Of a stretch of DNA of 64,000 nucleotides, positions 46,678 to 56,500 are shown in pieces; positions within the stretch are counted from its first letter, which is position 1; each line of letters begins with the position of its first letter. The notes under the pieces are model-generated. The model had not been told where the DNA came from and searched no databases. It saw nothing but the letters and a program-made list of their open reading frames with translations. Source of the stretch: Sphingomonas natans (GTDB lineage Bacteria > Pseudomonadota > Alphaproteobacteria > Sphingomonadales > Sphingomonadaceae); NCBI RefSeq assembly GCF_030546695.1, contig NZ_JAUOTP010000003.1, positions 62,001-126,000 on the forward strand, in the 5' to 3' direction. The translations under genes and the position numbers were made by a program.

Positions 46678-47853
46678 TCAGATCCACAGCACTGGCTGAC
46701 GAATGGGGAAGTTTCGGATGATCTCCGGTGTCTCCGGATCTGCATCAAGGCCTTGCCAGAGCTTCAGATAATCCGATCGACCCAGCGCGAGTCCTCCAAA
46801 CAGGAGTGAGACCTGCCGCACTGGGAGCTTGTCGAAGAATTCGACGTCCGGCTTGGCGGGCCAGCGTCGCTTGTCCGCTATTGCTGGCGCCATATAGGCG
46901 AGTGCCTTGGCGAGCCCGCGGCCGTCCGCCGTGGCGAAATGCCACAGATCGTCGTCCGCACTCGACGCTATGGTCGCGAGCGTCGACAGGACGTCGAGAT
47001 TGAACAGCGAATAGCTGTAGGGTTTCGTCCGGGCGAGCTCCAGCGGCTGGCGTCCATCGGCTTCGACCTGATTGGGGATGAGGACCTCGCGGAACGACCG
47101 CGCCTGTGCCATGACCAGCTTCCGATCGCGCACCAGCCTCGCGAACGCAGCCACCTGAAGCGCATAGCAAGAACCGTGGTTGTTTTTTTCGTCACTTTCG
47201 TCGAGGCCGTTCGGCGAGGTCGTCAACCACTCGAGGTAGCGTGCAAACCATTGTCTGACGGCGGCGCCTTGAGCGGCAGGATAGGCAGACCCCGCTCTCT
47301 GCAAGACGAGCGCGGCCTGCGCGACCTCCACCAGATGAAGCGTGTCGATCACGCCGATCCCCCGCCCCGTATTGACGCCGATGATCGCCTGGGCATGATC
47401 CAGATTGGGCGCCATGCACGTGGCGGGGTTCACGAACCAGGCGTCGAGATGCTCCGCGGCGTGACGTGCGTAGCGCGGATCCGCGGTTAGCTGCCACGCG
47501 GCCGCGAGCGTTGGCATCTGGACGCTGAAAGAGATTAGCGCCTGGCGATGTTCGTCGAAGCGATCTGGATTGGAATAGCCATCCCGGCGGATGTAGGGGC
47601 CGCCCGGTCGCTCGGGGTCCGGCCACCAGTAGTCTCCTTCCGAATAATAGTCATGCGCGCGCCCCGGACTACGCGTTGCACGGCGGGCAGTAACGGTAGT
47701 CGGGCGGAGCGAAAGAAAGCGGTTTGCAGCCGCCACCACGCGCGGCCTCTCGCGCTGGCGGATGGCCTCTCGGTCAGGCTCGGACGCGGCCGAAACCGCC
47801 CCCGCCGTGAAGGGCGCCAGCGCCAACGCTGTCAGAAGGGTGCGGCGGTCCAT
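46678..47853 (-). CDS. alginate-lyase family protein (PF05426), possibly Tat-exported
   Basis: 391 residues. The N-terminus MDRRTLLTALALAPFTAGAV has a twin-arginine and may be a Tat signal. Family blocks are GDYWWPDPERPGGPYIRRDG, the Asn-His signature SDEKNNHGSCYALQVAAFA, and PYSYSLFNLDVLSTLATI, equivalent to those of the frameshifted paralogue at 40443. It probably eliminates at uronate residues in the periplasm. It lies 18 bp below the TonB receptor stop and 83 bp above the toroid protein start. Confidence 0.85.
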   Translation of the reverse strand: MDRRTLLTALALAPFTAGAVSAASEPDREAIRQRERPRVVAAANRFLSLRPTTVTARRATRSPGRAHDYYSEGDYWWPDPERPGGPYIRRDGYSNPDRFDEHRQALISFSVQMPTLAAAWQLTADPRYARHAAEHLDAWFVNPATCMAPNLDHAQAIIGVNTGRGIGVIDTLHLVEVAQAALVLQRAGSAYPAAQGAAVRQWFARYLEWLTTSPNGLDESDEKNNHGSCYALQVAAFARLVRDRKLVMAQARSFREVLIPNQVEADGRQPLELARTKPYSYSLFNLDVLSTLATIASSADDDLWHFATADGRGLAKALAYMAPAIADKRRWPAKPDVEFFDKLPVRQVSLLFGGLALGRSDYLKLWQGLDADPETPEIIRNFPIRQPVLWI

Positions 47854-47871
47854 CGGCTGAATTTCACGCTT

Positions 47872-50325
47872 TCAAAAATTGAAGCCAAGCCGAACACCGT
47901 AGTATCTCTCGCTATCTCGGCCGGGCTTGAAGGAGATCGCGTTGGTCGGGTTCACGGCCAACGTTGGGTTGGTATTCCAAACCACCTCTCGTCCCTTGGT
48001 CAGCACGTAGTTCTGATCGAAGGCGTTGTTCACAAACACCGTCACCTTGAAGTGATCGGTGCTTACGCCAACACCGAAATTGGCGAGCGCGTATCCCTTC
48101 TGCTCGGCGTCCGGATCGCCCAGCAGGCTGAAGTTCACTCCGGTCTGATAGCGCATGCTGGCGTTGATGAAGCCGGTGAGGCCGTCCGTGAGACGACGTT
48201 CGTATTCACCGGAAAGGGCTGCGGTCCACTTCGGCGCATTCGGGAGGCGCGCGCCTGACAGGTCCTGCACTCCGCCTACGCAGCCCTGAGCTGCAGTCTG
48301 CCGTGAAAAGCAGGCAGCGCCGGGAAAATCATTGATCTTGGCGATGTTGTAGGCGCCGTTCAAATTAAGGGTCAGCCCCGGCACGAAGCGGGCAGCCAGT
48401 TCCATCTCCACGCCCTTCGATGTGACCTTCCCCAGACTGTTCAGGATGTTCTGGTTGGTGACCTCGTCTCGGCTTTGCGCCTGAAACCCAAGATATTCTT
48501 CGTAGAAGCCGGTCATGTTCCATGTCAGCCGTCCCCCGAGGAGAGTAGCCTTGAAGCCGCCCTCGAACGCATTGCTGTGCTCAGGCGCGATCGGCTGGCG
48601 TGCGGCGATCCCGTCCGCAGTGGGAACGCCGGCGAACTGCCCGGTCGTCAAAGGCGTGCGCACGGTGAAGGTGCTGGTCAGATCGTAGGCCAGGCCCTTG
48701 TAACCTCGCGCATAGTGGCCGAACACCATGATGCCCGGTGAAAAGCGGTATTGGATCGCCGCACTCCCGGTCACGACATTGTCATGGTCGCACGTCGAGA
48801 TCGGGACCGTAGCCGTCCCACTTTTCGTGTCGCACTTCGGGTTTCCGTAGGTGATGTTGTTACCAAAATCGGTGAAGTTGTAGCTCAGCTCCTCCCTGTG
48901 AAGCCGGCCGCCACTGATCACCGTGAGCTTGTCGGTCAAATCATAGGAGAGCTGTCCGAACAACGCGTAGGTCGACTGCTTTGAGCGCGAATCGTAGTAG
49001 GAATAGGCGATCGTGTTGGTGGACGGCAGGTTCGCAATGCCATTGAAATTGCCCAGCGAAAGCGATCCTCGGGTGAAGTCGCGGATCGAGGCAGTGTTGC
49101 TGTAGAACAGGCCACCCACATAGCGGAACCGACCAGAGGAGGGGGAGGTAAGCCTCACTTCCTCGGTCACGGTGCGGATCGTGAAGAAGCCACCGTTAGT
49201 CGAGCCTCCAAACGGGAGGCGTGGGTCGCTCAGCTGAAAGTTGTAGTCGCTGGAGTCTGTGTCCTGCCTATCAATCAGATGATATCGATCGTAGGACGAG
49301 ATCAGCATCACCGTTTGGCCGCCGGACAGATCGTGCGCAATCTTCAACCCGGAGCCGTAATCCGTCGAGTTGCCCTTCGCATCGGTATCTAAGCGGGTCC
49401 GCCGATTGTCCGGCGAGGGCACGATCGAGCCGAGCAGCGTGGATTGTGGGACGTTCGCGCGCGCGAAAGTCACACCCGGACTGAGGAAGTAGAGCGCCGG
49501 CGCGCAGCAGGACGCGCGCGTTCGGACCACGTATGGAATGAGCGTTACGGTCCAATCGGCCGAAGGTGTCCAGACCAGCTTGCCCCGCAGCGTCAGATCC
49601 GACTGGCCGTTCAGCCAGTTCCCCGTCGTGTCGTTGTATAGCGTCCCTCGATACTTGCTGTAGTTGCCGGTCAGGCGGCCGCTCAACGTCTCCGTGATCG
49701 GGCCGGAGACCGACGCCTGAATCCGCCGCTCATGATCTGATGTGATGAGGCCCTGACCGCCTAGCGTGAAGTCCTTCGTCGGTGCAGCGGTGGTAATGTT
49801 GACCACCCCTGCCGAGGCCGCCTTGCCGAACAGCGTGCTTTGCGGGCCGCGCAGCACCTCGATCTGAGCGACGTCGGTCAGGGCTGTGAATGCCGCCGCC
49901 TGGAAGGCTTGCGGAATGTCGTCCGCCACCACGGCAACGCTGGGCTGCGTCGAGATCGAGAACGCGTAAGTCCCGATGCCGCGAATGTTGATGCTGTTGT
50001 TCGCAGGTTGACTCGTTTTCGAAATCGTCAGGGATGGCGCGACGCGAACGACGTCGTCGAAGTCGCGAACGTTTGCGCGCTCGAGACCGGCGGCCGTCAC
50101 CGCGAGGACCGATGCCGGAACGTTCTGAACGTTCTCCGACCGCTTGTTAGCCGTCACGACGATCTCCTCCAGCCCCCCGCCTGCCGAAGCCTGGCTGTCT
50201 CGAATGCCCTGAATCTCCCCCGCGTTCCCAACCCCATCGACGTGCTGCTGAGCGACGCCGGGACTAGCCTGAAGGATGCACAATAGGCCCAAAGGTGCCA
50301 CTGCGCGCGATGCGTGCCGCCCCAT
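47872..50325 (-). CDS. TonB-dependent outer-membrane receptor
   Basis: 817 residues. Signal peptide (APLGLLCILQASPGVAQQ), TonB box EEIVVTANKRSENVQNVPAS, plug (IEVLRGPQSTLFGKAASAG) and a barrel ending in YGVRLGFNF. AGGAGAGGG precedes the ATG. It is the first gene of a five-gene minus-strand operon with two PF05426 proteins, a toroid lyase-like protein and a second receptor. It is shorter and of a different subtype from the 976-residue receptor, so the operon may import two size classes of ligand, or a siderophore-like and a glycan-like one. Confidence 0.94.
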   Translation of the reverse strand: MGRHASRAVAPLGLLCILQASPGVAQQHVDGVGNAGEIQGIRDSQASAGGGLEEIVVTANKRSENVQNVPASVLAVTAAGLERANVRDFDDVVRVAPSLTISKTSQPANNSINIRGIGTYAFSISTQPSVAVVADDIPQAFQAAAFTALTDVAQIEVLRGPQSTLFGKAASAGVVNITTAAPTKDFTLGGQGLITSDHERRIQASVSGPITETLSGRLTGNYSKYRGTLYNDTTGNWLNGQSDLTLRGKLVWTPSADWTVTLIPYVVRTRASCCAPALYFLSPGVTFARANVPQSTLLGSIVPSPDNRRTRLDTDAKGNSTDYGSGLKIAHDLSGGQTVMLISSYDRYHLIDRQDTDSSDYNFQLSDPRLPFGGSTNGGFFTIRTVTEEVRLTSPSSGRFRYVGGLFYSNTASIRDFTRGSLSLGNFNGIANLPSTNTIAYSYYDSRSKQSTYALFGQLSYDLTDKLTVISGGRLHREELSYNFTDFGNNITYGNPKCDTKSGTATVPISTCDHDNVVTGSAAIQYRFSPGIMVFGHYARGYKGLAYDLTSTFTVRTPLTTGQFAGVPTADGIAARQPIAPEHSNAFEGGFKATLLGGRLTWNMTGFYEEYLGFQAQSRDEVTNQNILNSLGKVTSKGVEMELAARFVPGLTLNLNGAYNIAKINDFPGAACFSRQTAAQGCVGGVQDLSGARLPNAPKWTAALSGEYERRLTDGLTGFINASMRYQTGVNFSLLGDPDAEQKGYALANFGVGVSTDHFKVTVFVNNAFDQNYVLTKGREVVWNTNPTLAVNPTNAISFKPGRDSERYYGVRLGFNF

Positions 50326-50740
50326 AACCCTCTCCTGATCTTGTTTTATTGACGAGATTGGTCGGCACTTTAGACACCGGTGTCAACGACCCAAAAGGGG
50401 GGTGCGGATCACAAAAAACCCAGCTATTATCTGTCAGGGCCTTCCCGTCCTCTTTCCAATATTTACGGCAACTTCGTTTCAGGTCGAGCACGTCTGCTAC
50501 CGAAAACGAATGCGTTGACCGCTCGTCCGGCTTGATCCGGATAGAGATAGATCCACACAAGAACCGACCCCTTCGGCACTAAACCTTAGTATGTGCGATG
50601 CGCCAACTGCCGTATATCTTTCGGACGAGCACCCAATTTCATATCCGATGCAGTCAAGCGCGCAGCTTGCTCGCGCTATCTCTTTGGAGGGTCGAGCAGC
50701 TGGAGCCCATCTGTTCGCGGTTTGGAACTGGGAGAAAGCA

Positions 50741-53134
50741 GTGGACGACACGCCCGATCGAGAGCCCGGTGGCTTGAGCAAACCCTACCTATGGTGCGTA
50801 GCCGCACTGACGATGGCCCTTGGTGCGCTATCCGTCGCCGGGGGAATCTGGCTCCTTTTGCTGGGCGGGAGCCCCTACTATCTCGTTGTCGGCGCCGCCC
50901 TCGTGATCGCCGCGGTGCTGATCGGGCGGGCGCAATCGCTTGCGACTTGGCTGTTCGCGTTGATCATAGTCGCCACCGTCCTGTGGTCGCTGCTCGAAGT
51001 CGGTCTGGACTGGTGGGCGCTCGTGCCGAGAGGCGACCTCATCTTCGTCATCGGTCTCCTGCTGCTGCTTCCCCCGGCGATGCGGCGGCTCCACCCGGAA
51101 ACGCGGTGGGCATACGCTGCCATGCCTCTCGTCGCGTCGCTTTCCATCGCCGCCGTCGTCGGATGCCTGGCAATTGCACGCGATGTCCACGACGTCCCCG
51201 GATCCCTGCCCGGCATACGCCAGGGCCCCACTTCCGACACCGCCCTCATGGCGGACGGCGATTGGCCAGCCTATGCCGGCACGTGGCATGGAAACAAATA
51301 TTCGCCACTTGCGCAGATCAATCCATTGAACGTCGGTAAGCTCAAGGTCGCGTGGGCCATCCACACCGGGGACACGAAACGCGCGGGCGACCCGGACGAG
51401 ACGACCTACGAGGTCACGCCCATCAAGGTCGGAAACACCCTCTACATGTGCACGCCGCACAACGTGGTGCTGGCGTTGGATCCTGATACGGGCCGGGAGC
51501 TGTGGCGGTTCGATCCGAAAGTCCAAGTGCCGAAGCACGTCCAGCACCTTACGTGCCGTGGCGTGTCATGGTTCGACGCCTCAACTACCGGCAAGGTTTC
51601 GTCAGAGTGTCCGCAACGCCTGTTCGTCGCCACCAATGATTCCAGGCTAATAGCGCTGAACCCACGGAGCGGCACCGTCTGCCGCAGCTTCGGCACGAAC
51701 GGGGTGGTGAGCCTACTGGAAGGCCAGTCCCACTACAACGATGGCTGGTATCAATACACGTCTGCTCCTTTGATCGCGCGCAACCTGGTCGTCCTCGGTG
51801 GCGCGGTGTTCGACAATGCCTCGGTCGATGTGCCTGCGGGCGTGATCCGCGCCTATGACGGCATAACAGGCAGGCTGGTGTGGAACTTCGATCCGGGTCG
51901 GCCCAACGACACGACGCCGCTGAAGGCCGGCGCTCACTACACTCCATCGACACCGAACATGTGGAGCACACCAGCAGCCGACGAACGTCTCGGCCTGATC
52001 TACCTTCCGATCGGCATGGGCGCCGTCGACCAGTGGGGTGGCCGCCGCCCAGCCACGACAGAGCGTTTCGCAACGTCCGTGCTAGCGCTCGAGATCGAGA
52101 CCGGCCGACTGCGCTGGAAGTATCAAACCGTCCATCACGACCTGTGGGACATGGACGTGCCCGCCCAACCCGCGCTGGTGGACCTCACACTCCCGGGCAA
52201 GGGGCGCGTTCCGGCGCTCGTCCAGTCGACCAAGACGGGGAACCTCTTCGTTCTCGACCGCCGGACCGGACTTCCGCTGCTTCCGGCTCCGGAACGAGCA
52301 GTTCCACAGGGGGCGGCTCCTGGCGACTGGGTTTCGACGACGCAACCGTTCTCGTCGATGAACCTCATGCCAAAGCTCGCAACCGAGCGGAAGATGTGGG
52401 GCGCGACAATGGTCGATCAACTGTGGTGCCGCATTCGCTTCAAGAGCCTTCGTTACGAGGGGCCCTTTACGCCACCGTCCCTGAAGGGCACGCTCGTATT
52501 CCCCGGCAATTTCGGCGTGATGGACTGGGGTGGCATGTCGATCGATCCCGCCCGTCAGGTCGCCTTTGCGCATCCCAACTACATAGCGTTCGTCGATCGC
52601 CTCGTTCCGCGTGCCGAAGGTGGGTCGACCGGCTCCGGCGGTCCAGCCGGCGGGTCAGACAGAAGGGGCTCGAGCGAGAAAGGTTACAATCCCAACACGG
52701 GCGCGCCTTTCGCCGTCGATATGAACCCTTTCCTCTCGCCGCTCGGGCTGCCGTGTCAGCAGCCGCCATGGGGCTATGTCGCGGGCGTTGACCTGGTTTC
52801 GGGCAAGATTGCCTGGCAACACCGGAACGGCAACATCCGCATGGAGACGCCACTTATCCCCCTGCCCTTCACGCTCGGGGTGCCTTCGTTAGGCGGACCT
52901 ATGATGACGGCAGGGGGCGTTGCGTTCATGTCCTCAGCGATAGACGACTACGTTAGGGCGTATAACGTAAGCACTGGCAAGGTCCTTTGGAGCGCAAGCC
53001 TTCCCGCGGGCGGGCAAGCCACGCCGATGACCTATCTCGGAAGAAACGGCCGCCAGTATGTGATTGTGGTCGCCGGCGGCCATGGATCACTCGGCACGAA
53101 ACTGGGAGACAACGTCATCGCCTATGCGCTTTGA
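50741..53134 (+). CDS. gcd: PQQ-dependent membrane-bound glucose dehydrogenase
   Basis: 797 residues from GTG 50741, with GGGAG 6 nt upstream. That length equals the usual size of Gcd (E. coli about 796), while upstream starts add 31-50 non-conserved residues. Five N-terminal transmembrane helices (about 15-145) are followed by the periplasmic PQQ beta-propeller: GDWPAYAGTWHGNKYSPLAQ, YMCTPHNVVLALDPDTGREL and NLFVLDRRTGLPLLPAPERA. It oxidises aldoses to aldonolactones and passes electrons to ubiquinone. No pqq synthesis genes are in view. It is divergent from the receptor gene at 50325 and may share its regulation. Confidence 0.93.
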   Translation: MDDTPDREPGGLSKPYLWCVAALTMALGALSVAGGIWLLLLGGSPYYLVVGAALVIAAVLIGRAQSLATWLFALIIVATVLWSLLEVGLDWWALVPRGDLIFVIGLLLLLPPAMRRLHPETRWAYAAMPLVASLSIAAVVGCLAIARDVHDVPGSLPGIRQGPTSDTALMADGDWPAYAGTWHGNKYSPLAQINPLNVGKLKVAWAIHTGDTKRAGDPDETTYEVTPIKVGNTLYMCTPHNVVLALDPDTGRELWRFDPKVQVPKHVQHLTCRGVSWFDASTTGKVSSECPQRLFVATNDSRLIALNPRSGTVCRSFGTNGVVSLLEGQSHYNDGWYQYTSAPLIARNLVVLGGAVFDNASVDVPAGVIRAYDGITGRLVWNFDPGRPNDTTPLKAGAHYTPSTPNMWSTPAADERLGLIYLPIGMGAVDQWGGRRPATTERFATSVLALEIETGRLRWKYQTVHHDLWDMDVPAQPALVDLTLPGKGRVPALVQSTKTGNLFVLDRRTGLPLLPAPERAVPQGAAPGDWVSTTQPFSSMNLMPKLATERKMWGATMVDQLWCRIRFKSLRYEGPFTPPSLKGTLVFPGNFGVMDWGGMSIDPARQVAFAHPNYIAFVDRLVPRAEGGSTGSGGPAGGSDRRGSSEKGYNPNTGAPFAVDMNPFLSPLGLPCQQPPWGYVAGVDLVSGKIAWQHRNGNIRMETPLIPLPFTLGVPSLGGPMMTAGGVAFMSSAIDDYVRAYNVSTGKVLWSASLPAGGQATPMTYLGRNGRQYVIVVAGGHGSLGTKLGDNVIAYAL

Positions 53135-53162
53135 GGCATGGGGGTGCCGTAGGCAGGGGCGG

Positions 53163-53555
53163 TCACGCGGATGACGTGTCGATCGCCCCCTCCTTCTCCA
53201 CTCGCTCGTCCCGTAGAATGCGCTCGACTTGAGTAATCTGCTTTTGGCTGTAGCCGACATCCGCCAAAGCATCCTTGAGAAGCACGGCATGGCCATCGCC
53301 AAGACGCACCAACACACAGAAACGGCGCAGGATCTCCAGCCGCTGATCCGCCAGAGACCGCAGTTTGGGGAGGACGCGCAGGCTGACCAGGGTCCGTCCG
53401 ATCGCTGTCCGCGCGAACCGGTCGATCAAAGCGTCATTCCTGGAAAGCGCGATCACTCGCAACGACATCGCATCGAGGCGCGACGTCGTGCTTGGCAAAG
53501 GAGCGACCGCTGCCATTTCGGCGGGCCTTAGCCTGCCGTCCAATTCCAAAAGCAT
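53163..53555 (-). CDS. conserved hypothetical protein
   Basis: 130 residues from ATG 53555, with AGAAGG 7 nt upstream; the frame continues to 53600. It reads MLLELDGRLRPAEMAAVAPL, a centre MSLRVIALSRNDALIDRFAR and a C-terminal helical end GYSQKQITQVERILRDERVE. No family recognised. It is convergent with gcd. Confidence 0.6.
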   Translation of the reverse strand: MLLELDGRLRPAEMAAVAPLPSTTSRLDAMSLRVIALSRNDALIDRFARTAIGRTLVSLRVLPKLRSLADQRLEILRRFCVLVRLGDGHAVLLKDALADVGYSQKQITQVERILRDERVEKEGAIDTSSA

Positions 53556-53653
53556 CGATATGCCTTCTCTATCACCGGAGACGCGTGATCTAGCTGTCAC
53601 AGCTTGAATGAGAGCTTGCCAATTCTCGTCCAGCGAGAACCGCTAACGTAAAT

Positions 53654-53878
53654 CTACATTCGCGGCGGGCCGACCTGCCTGTCGAACATAAGGGGTGCGA
53701 TAGAAACAATAAGCAAACCGGTCATGATTGAGCACAGCATCCCATCATCGAGGAAATGATACATGATTATATAGATGATGATCACCATCGTTACCAAGAT
53801 AAACGGCAACACCAGCTTTCTCAACATCGCATTTACTGATGACAATAGGTGCGTCTCGCTAATAGGGCGGATTTTCAT
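53654..53878 (-). CDS. small two-helix membrane protein
   Basis: 74 residues with two hydrophobic helices: LVLPFILVTMVIIIYIIMYH (about 22-41) and MLCSIMTGLLIVSIAPLMF (about 47-65). No family recognised. Its AT-rich codons differ from the neighbours, a possible sign of separate origin. Confidence 0.5.
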   Translation of the reverse strand: MKIRPISETHLLSSVNAMLRKLVLPFILVTMVIIIYIIMYHFLDDGMLCSIMTGLLIVSIAPLMFDRQVGPPRM

Positions 53879-53981
53879 TCCAGTGTTCCTAGCTTTCGCA
53901 CTGATTTAGTGATCATGCGACCGTAGTTGAAATACCGTTGTAGTCTCTGAGCAGACCGGGTCGGTATCGGCCACGAAGTCC

Positions 53982-55412
53982 CTATCGAGCGGCTGCGGAT
54001 CCGGCAGTCTCGACTGGCGCGTCGTTCCCCCACCCGCCACCTAGGGCCAGAAAGAGGTCGATCTGGCGGTCGACGAGCAAGGCGCGGGACTGCGCAAAGG
54101 CTGCTTCGGCATTCGCGAGGGCAGATTGCGCGCTCAGCACGTCGATGAAGTTCGTCCTGCCAAAGCGATACAGACGCCCCGCCTGCTCGGTCGCCCGGCG
54201 GGCATCGTCACGACTGAGCGCGAAGGTCGCGCTCCTGTCCGCTTCACGAGCATACGCCGATAGCGCCGTCTCGGTCTGTCGGAGCGCTTCAATGACTATG
54301 CCATCAAAGTCGGCGGAGGCAGCCTCGGCCGCGGCACCGGCCTCGGCTATCCGGGCACGGGCAACCGCCCTGTTGGGGAAGCTCCACGATAGTAGAGGAC
54401 CCAAGCTGCCGCCGAAACTGCTACCGGTTCCAAAGCCAGCGATCGGGCCGGCGATGCCGAGCGGGCCGCCGATGGAGACGCGGGGATACAGGTTTGCGGT
54501 TTCCAACCCGATGGTCGCGGTGGCCGCATGCAGTAGTCTCTCGGCGGCGCGGACGTCCGGCCTGCGCGCGAGCAATTGCGCACCATCGCCTACAGGGATT
54601 GCCCGCCGCAATGCCGGCGGGCTGATACACTGTATGAGCTCACGCGGATAAGCGGCTGGCGTCCGCCCCATGAGGGCCGCCAGTTCATAGAGGGCCGCCT
54701 GCCGGCTTGCGATAATTTCAGGAATGGCCGCGGTGCTTAGGTCGAATGCAGCCTTGGCCCGTGTGACGTCGAACTCCGTCCCTCGCCCGCCCTGCTTCAG
54801 CCTGGTGGTGACACCGAGCGTCTCCCTCTGCACGTCTAGCACACGTTGGGTGGCCGCGAGCGTCGCGTTCGCTGAGCATGCCGCAGCGTAGCTCCTTGTG
54901 ACGGCGGCTGCCACCGTTACTCTCACGCCGTCTCTTGCCGCCTGCACCGCCTCATTATTGGCCCGTGCCGCTTCGATGCCGCGGCGGATCCCGCCCGCCA
55001 GATCCAAAGCATAAGAGACTCCGGCGCCCAGATCGTAGGTATATGATTCCGGGGACCTGATCTTGCCGCGGACGACCGCGATCTCCGCGCTGCCGGAAAT
55101 GCTGGTCTGGAACTGTCTTCCGGCCTCGGTCTCGCGAACTATGAAGCTGGCGCGACGCAGGTTGGCATCCGCCGCCTTCAAATCGTAATTCGCGGTCAGC
55201 GCCTCGGTGATATACGCATCGAGGCGAGCGTCATCATACATCCGCCACCATTGGTCGGGCGGCTCTCCTGAGACGAAGGCAGCCTCACCCCCGCTGTCGA
55301 ACGTCCCGCGTGCCGCCGGTGAAATCAACACCGCTTTCTCTGGCAGACGGTAATCTGGCCCCGCTGCGCACCCCGCTAGAAGGATTAGAATTAATCCCGC
55401 CGAGACCCTCAT
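53982..55412 (-). CDS. efflux outer-membrane lipoprotein, NodT/OMF family
   Basis: 476 residues from ATG 55412. The lipoprotein signal MRVSAGLILILLAGCAAGPD has a clear lipobox LAGC. OMF repeats follow, with PDQWWRMYDDARLDAYITEA and RRPDVRAAERLLHAATATIG. It forms the TolC-like channel. The ATG overlaps the HlyD stop (ATGA), making it the last gene of the efflux operon. The frame is open farther upstream only inside the HlyD gene. Confidence 0.92.
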   Translation of the reverse strand: MRVSAGLILILLAGCAAGPDYRLPEKAVLISPAARGTFDSGGEAAFVSGEPPDQWWRMYDDARLDAYITEALTANYDLKAADANLRRASFIVRETEAGRQFQTSISGSAEIAVVRGKIRSPESYTYDLGAGVSYALDLAGGIRRGIEAARANNEAVQAARDGVRVTVAAAVTRSYAAACSANATLAATQRVLDVQRETLGVTTRLKQGGRGTEFDVTRAKAAFDLSTAAIPEIIASRQAALYELAALMGRTPAAYPRELIQCISPPALRRAIPVGDGAQLLARRPDVRAAERLLHAATATIGLETANLYPRVSIGGPLGIAGPIAGFGTGSSFGGSLGPLLSWSFPNRAVARARIAEAGAAAEAASADFDGIVIEALRQTETALSAYAREADRSATFALSRDDARRATEQAGRLYRFGRTNFIDVLSAQSALANAEAAFAQSRALLVDRQIDLFLALGGGWGNDAPVETAGSAAAR

Positions 55413-56290
55413 GGCGTGCTTCCCTGAGGAAGAATGGTCACAGTTGCGGTCCTCCCCGGTATGAGCGCTGTTCCGGGTGCCACCCGATCGATCCGGATAC
55501 GGACCGGTATGCGCTGGGCGAGTCTCACCCATGTGAACGTGGGCGCGACGGTAGGCAGCAGATTCCCACTGTTCGACCGTTGGTCGTCCGCGATGCCGCC
55601 GGCGATGCTGTCGACGTGGCCCTTCATCAAGGTCGGGCTGCCCATCAAGCGGACGCTGGCCAGGTCTCCGACCCTTATCTGTTCCAGCTTGGTCTCCTCG
55701 AAGTATCCCTCGACGCGGATCGTGCTGACTGCGACCAGCGCCATGGCCTGCGCACCTACAGCGATGTAGTCGCCCGGATGGAGGTCGAGGTTAGTCACCG
55801 TTCCGTCGACGCTCGCACGGATCGTCGTGCGGCGCAGGTTGAGCGAGGCGACTTCTAGAGCTGACCGCGCCTGAGCCAATGCCGCGGTTGCCGTCAGCAC
55901 CCGGGCGACATTCTCCTCATGTGTTTCCACTGCGACGAGATCGCCAAGCGAAAGATCGCGGCGAGAGGTCTTCCGAGCCAGGTCGAGCGTGGCCGACGCG
56001 CTGGCGATGTTCGCCTTCGCCTCGTCCAGGGAAGCCTTATAACGCGGCCTGTCGACTACGAAGAGGAGATCGCCGGCATGGACCAGCTGATTGTCACGGA
56101 CGTGCACGTCGGTAACCAGACCCGGGACGTCGGATGAGACCCGGACTACGTCCGCCCTTACATGGCCGTCACGGGTCCAAGGATCGTTCTCATATCGATG
56201 CCACAGTGCAACGGCGACGGACACCGCCAACAGGACTATGGCGACCGTCGCGACGAACCTCGCGAGCTGAAGCAAACGCAACTTGATCAT
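55409..56290 (-). CDS. HlyD-family periplasmic adaptor (AaeA-like)
   Basis: 293 residues. One N-terminal transmembrane helix (about 8-30) is followed by the biotinyl-lipoyl-like domain (VRVSSDVPGLVTDVHVRDNQ), a short helical hairpin, and a return segment RASVDGTVTNLDLHPGDYIA. It bridges the inner-membrane FUSC pump to the outer-membrane channel. It lies directly after the DUF1656 gene. Confidence 0.9.
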   Translation of the reverse strand: MIKLRLLQLARFVATVAIVLLAVSVAVALWHRYENDPWTRDGHVRADVVRVSSDVPGLVTDVHVRDNQLVHAGDLLFVVDRPRYKASLDEAKANIASASATLDLARKTSRRDLSLGDLVAVETHEENVARVLTATAALAQARSALEVASLNLRRTTIRASVDGTVTNLDLHPGDYIAVGAQAMALVAVSTIRVEGYFEETKLEQIRVGDLASVRLMGSPTLMKGHVDSIAGGIADDQRSNSGNLLPTVAPTFTWVRLAQRIPVRIRIDRVAPGTALIPGRTATVTILPQGSTP

Positions 56291-56500
56291 CTAGAGCCCG
56301 ATCGTTCTGCCGGCCTCGATCAGCGCGGCGAAGATGAAGACGAAAAAGGCGAGGTCCACAACTGGTCGCTGGGCGACCAAGCGATAGAACCCAATGCGGG
56401 AAAGCACAGTGGTCGCGACGCCGCATGCGCCCAACGCGACCAGGCCCACCAGGAGCAGCTTCGGGAAAAAGACTCCGAAGATGGAAATCTCGCCGATCAT
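56291..56500 (-). CDS. DUF1656 small membrane protein (AaeX-like)
   Basis: 69 residues starting MIGEISIFGVFFPKLLLVGL, with two membrane helices and the conserved RPVVDLAFFVFIFAAL end. This family always accompanies AaeAB-type efflux pumps. Its ATG overlaps the FUSC stop by four bases. Its role is unknown; it may help pump assembly. Confidence 0.88.
   Translation of the reverse strand: MIGEISIFGVFFPKLLLVGLVALGACGVATTVLSRIGFYRLVAQRPVVDLAFFVFIFAALIEAGRTIGL

Noticed and set aside
50591-50740. Upstream starts for the glucose dehydrogenase
   Set aside because: The added residues are not conserved, while GTG 50741 has a well-spaced GGGAG and gives the standard length.
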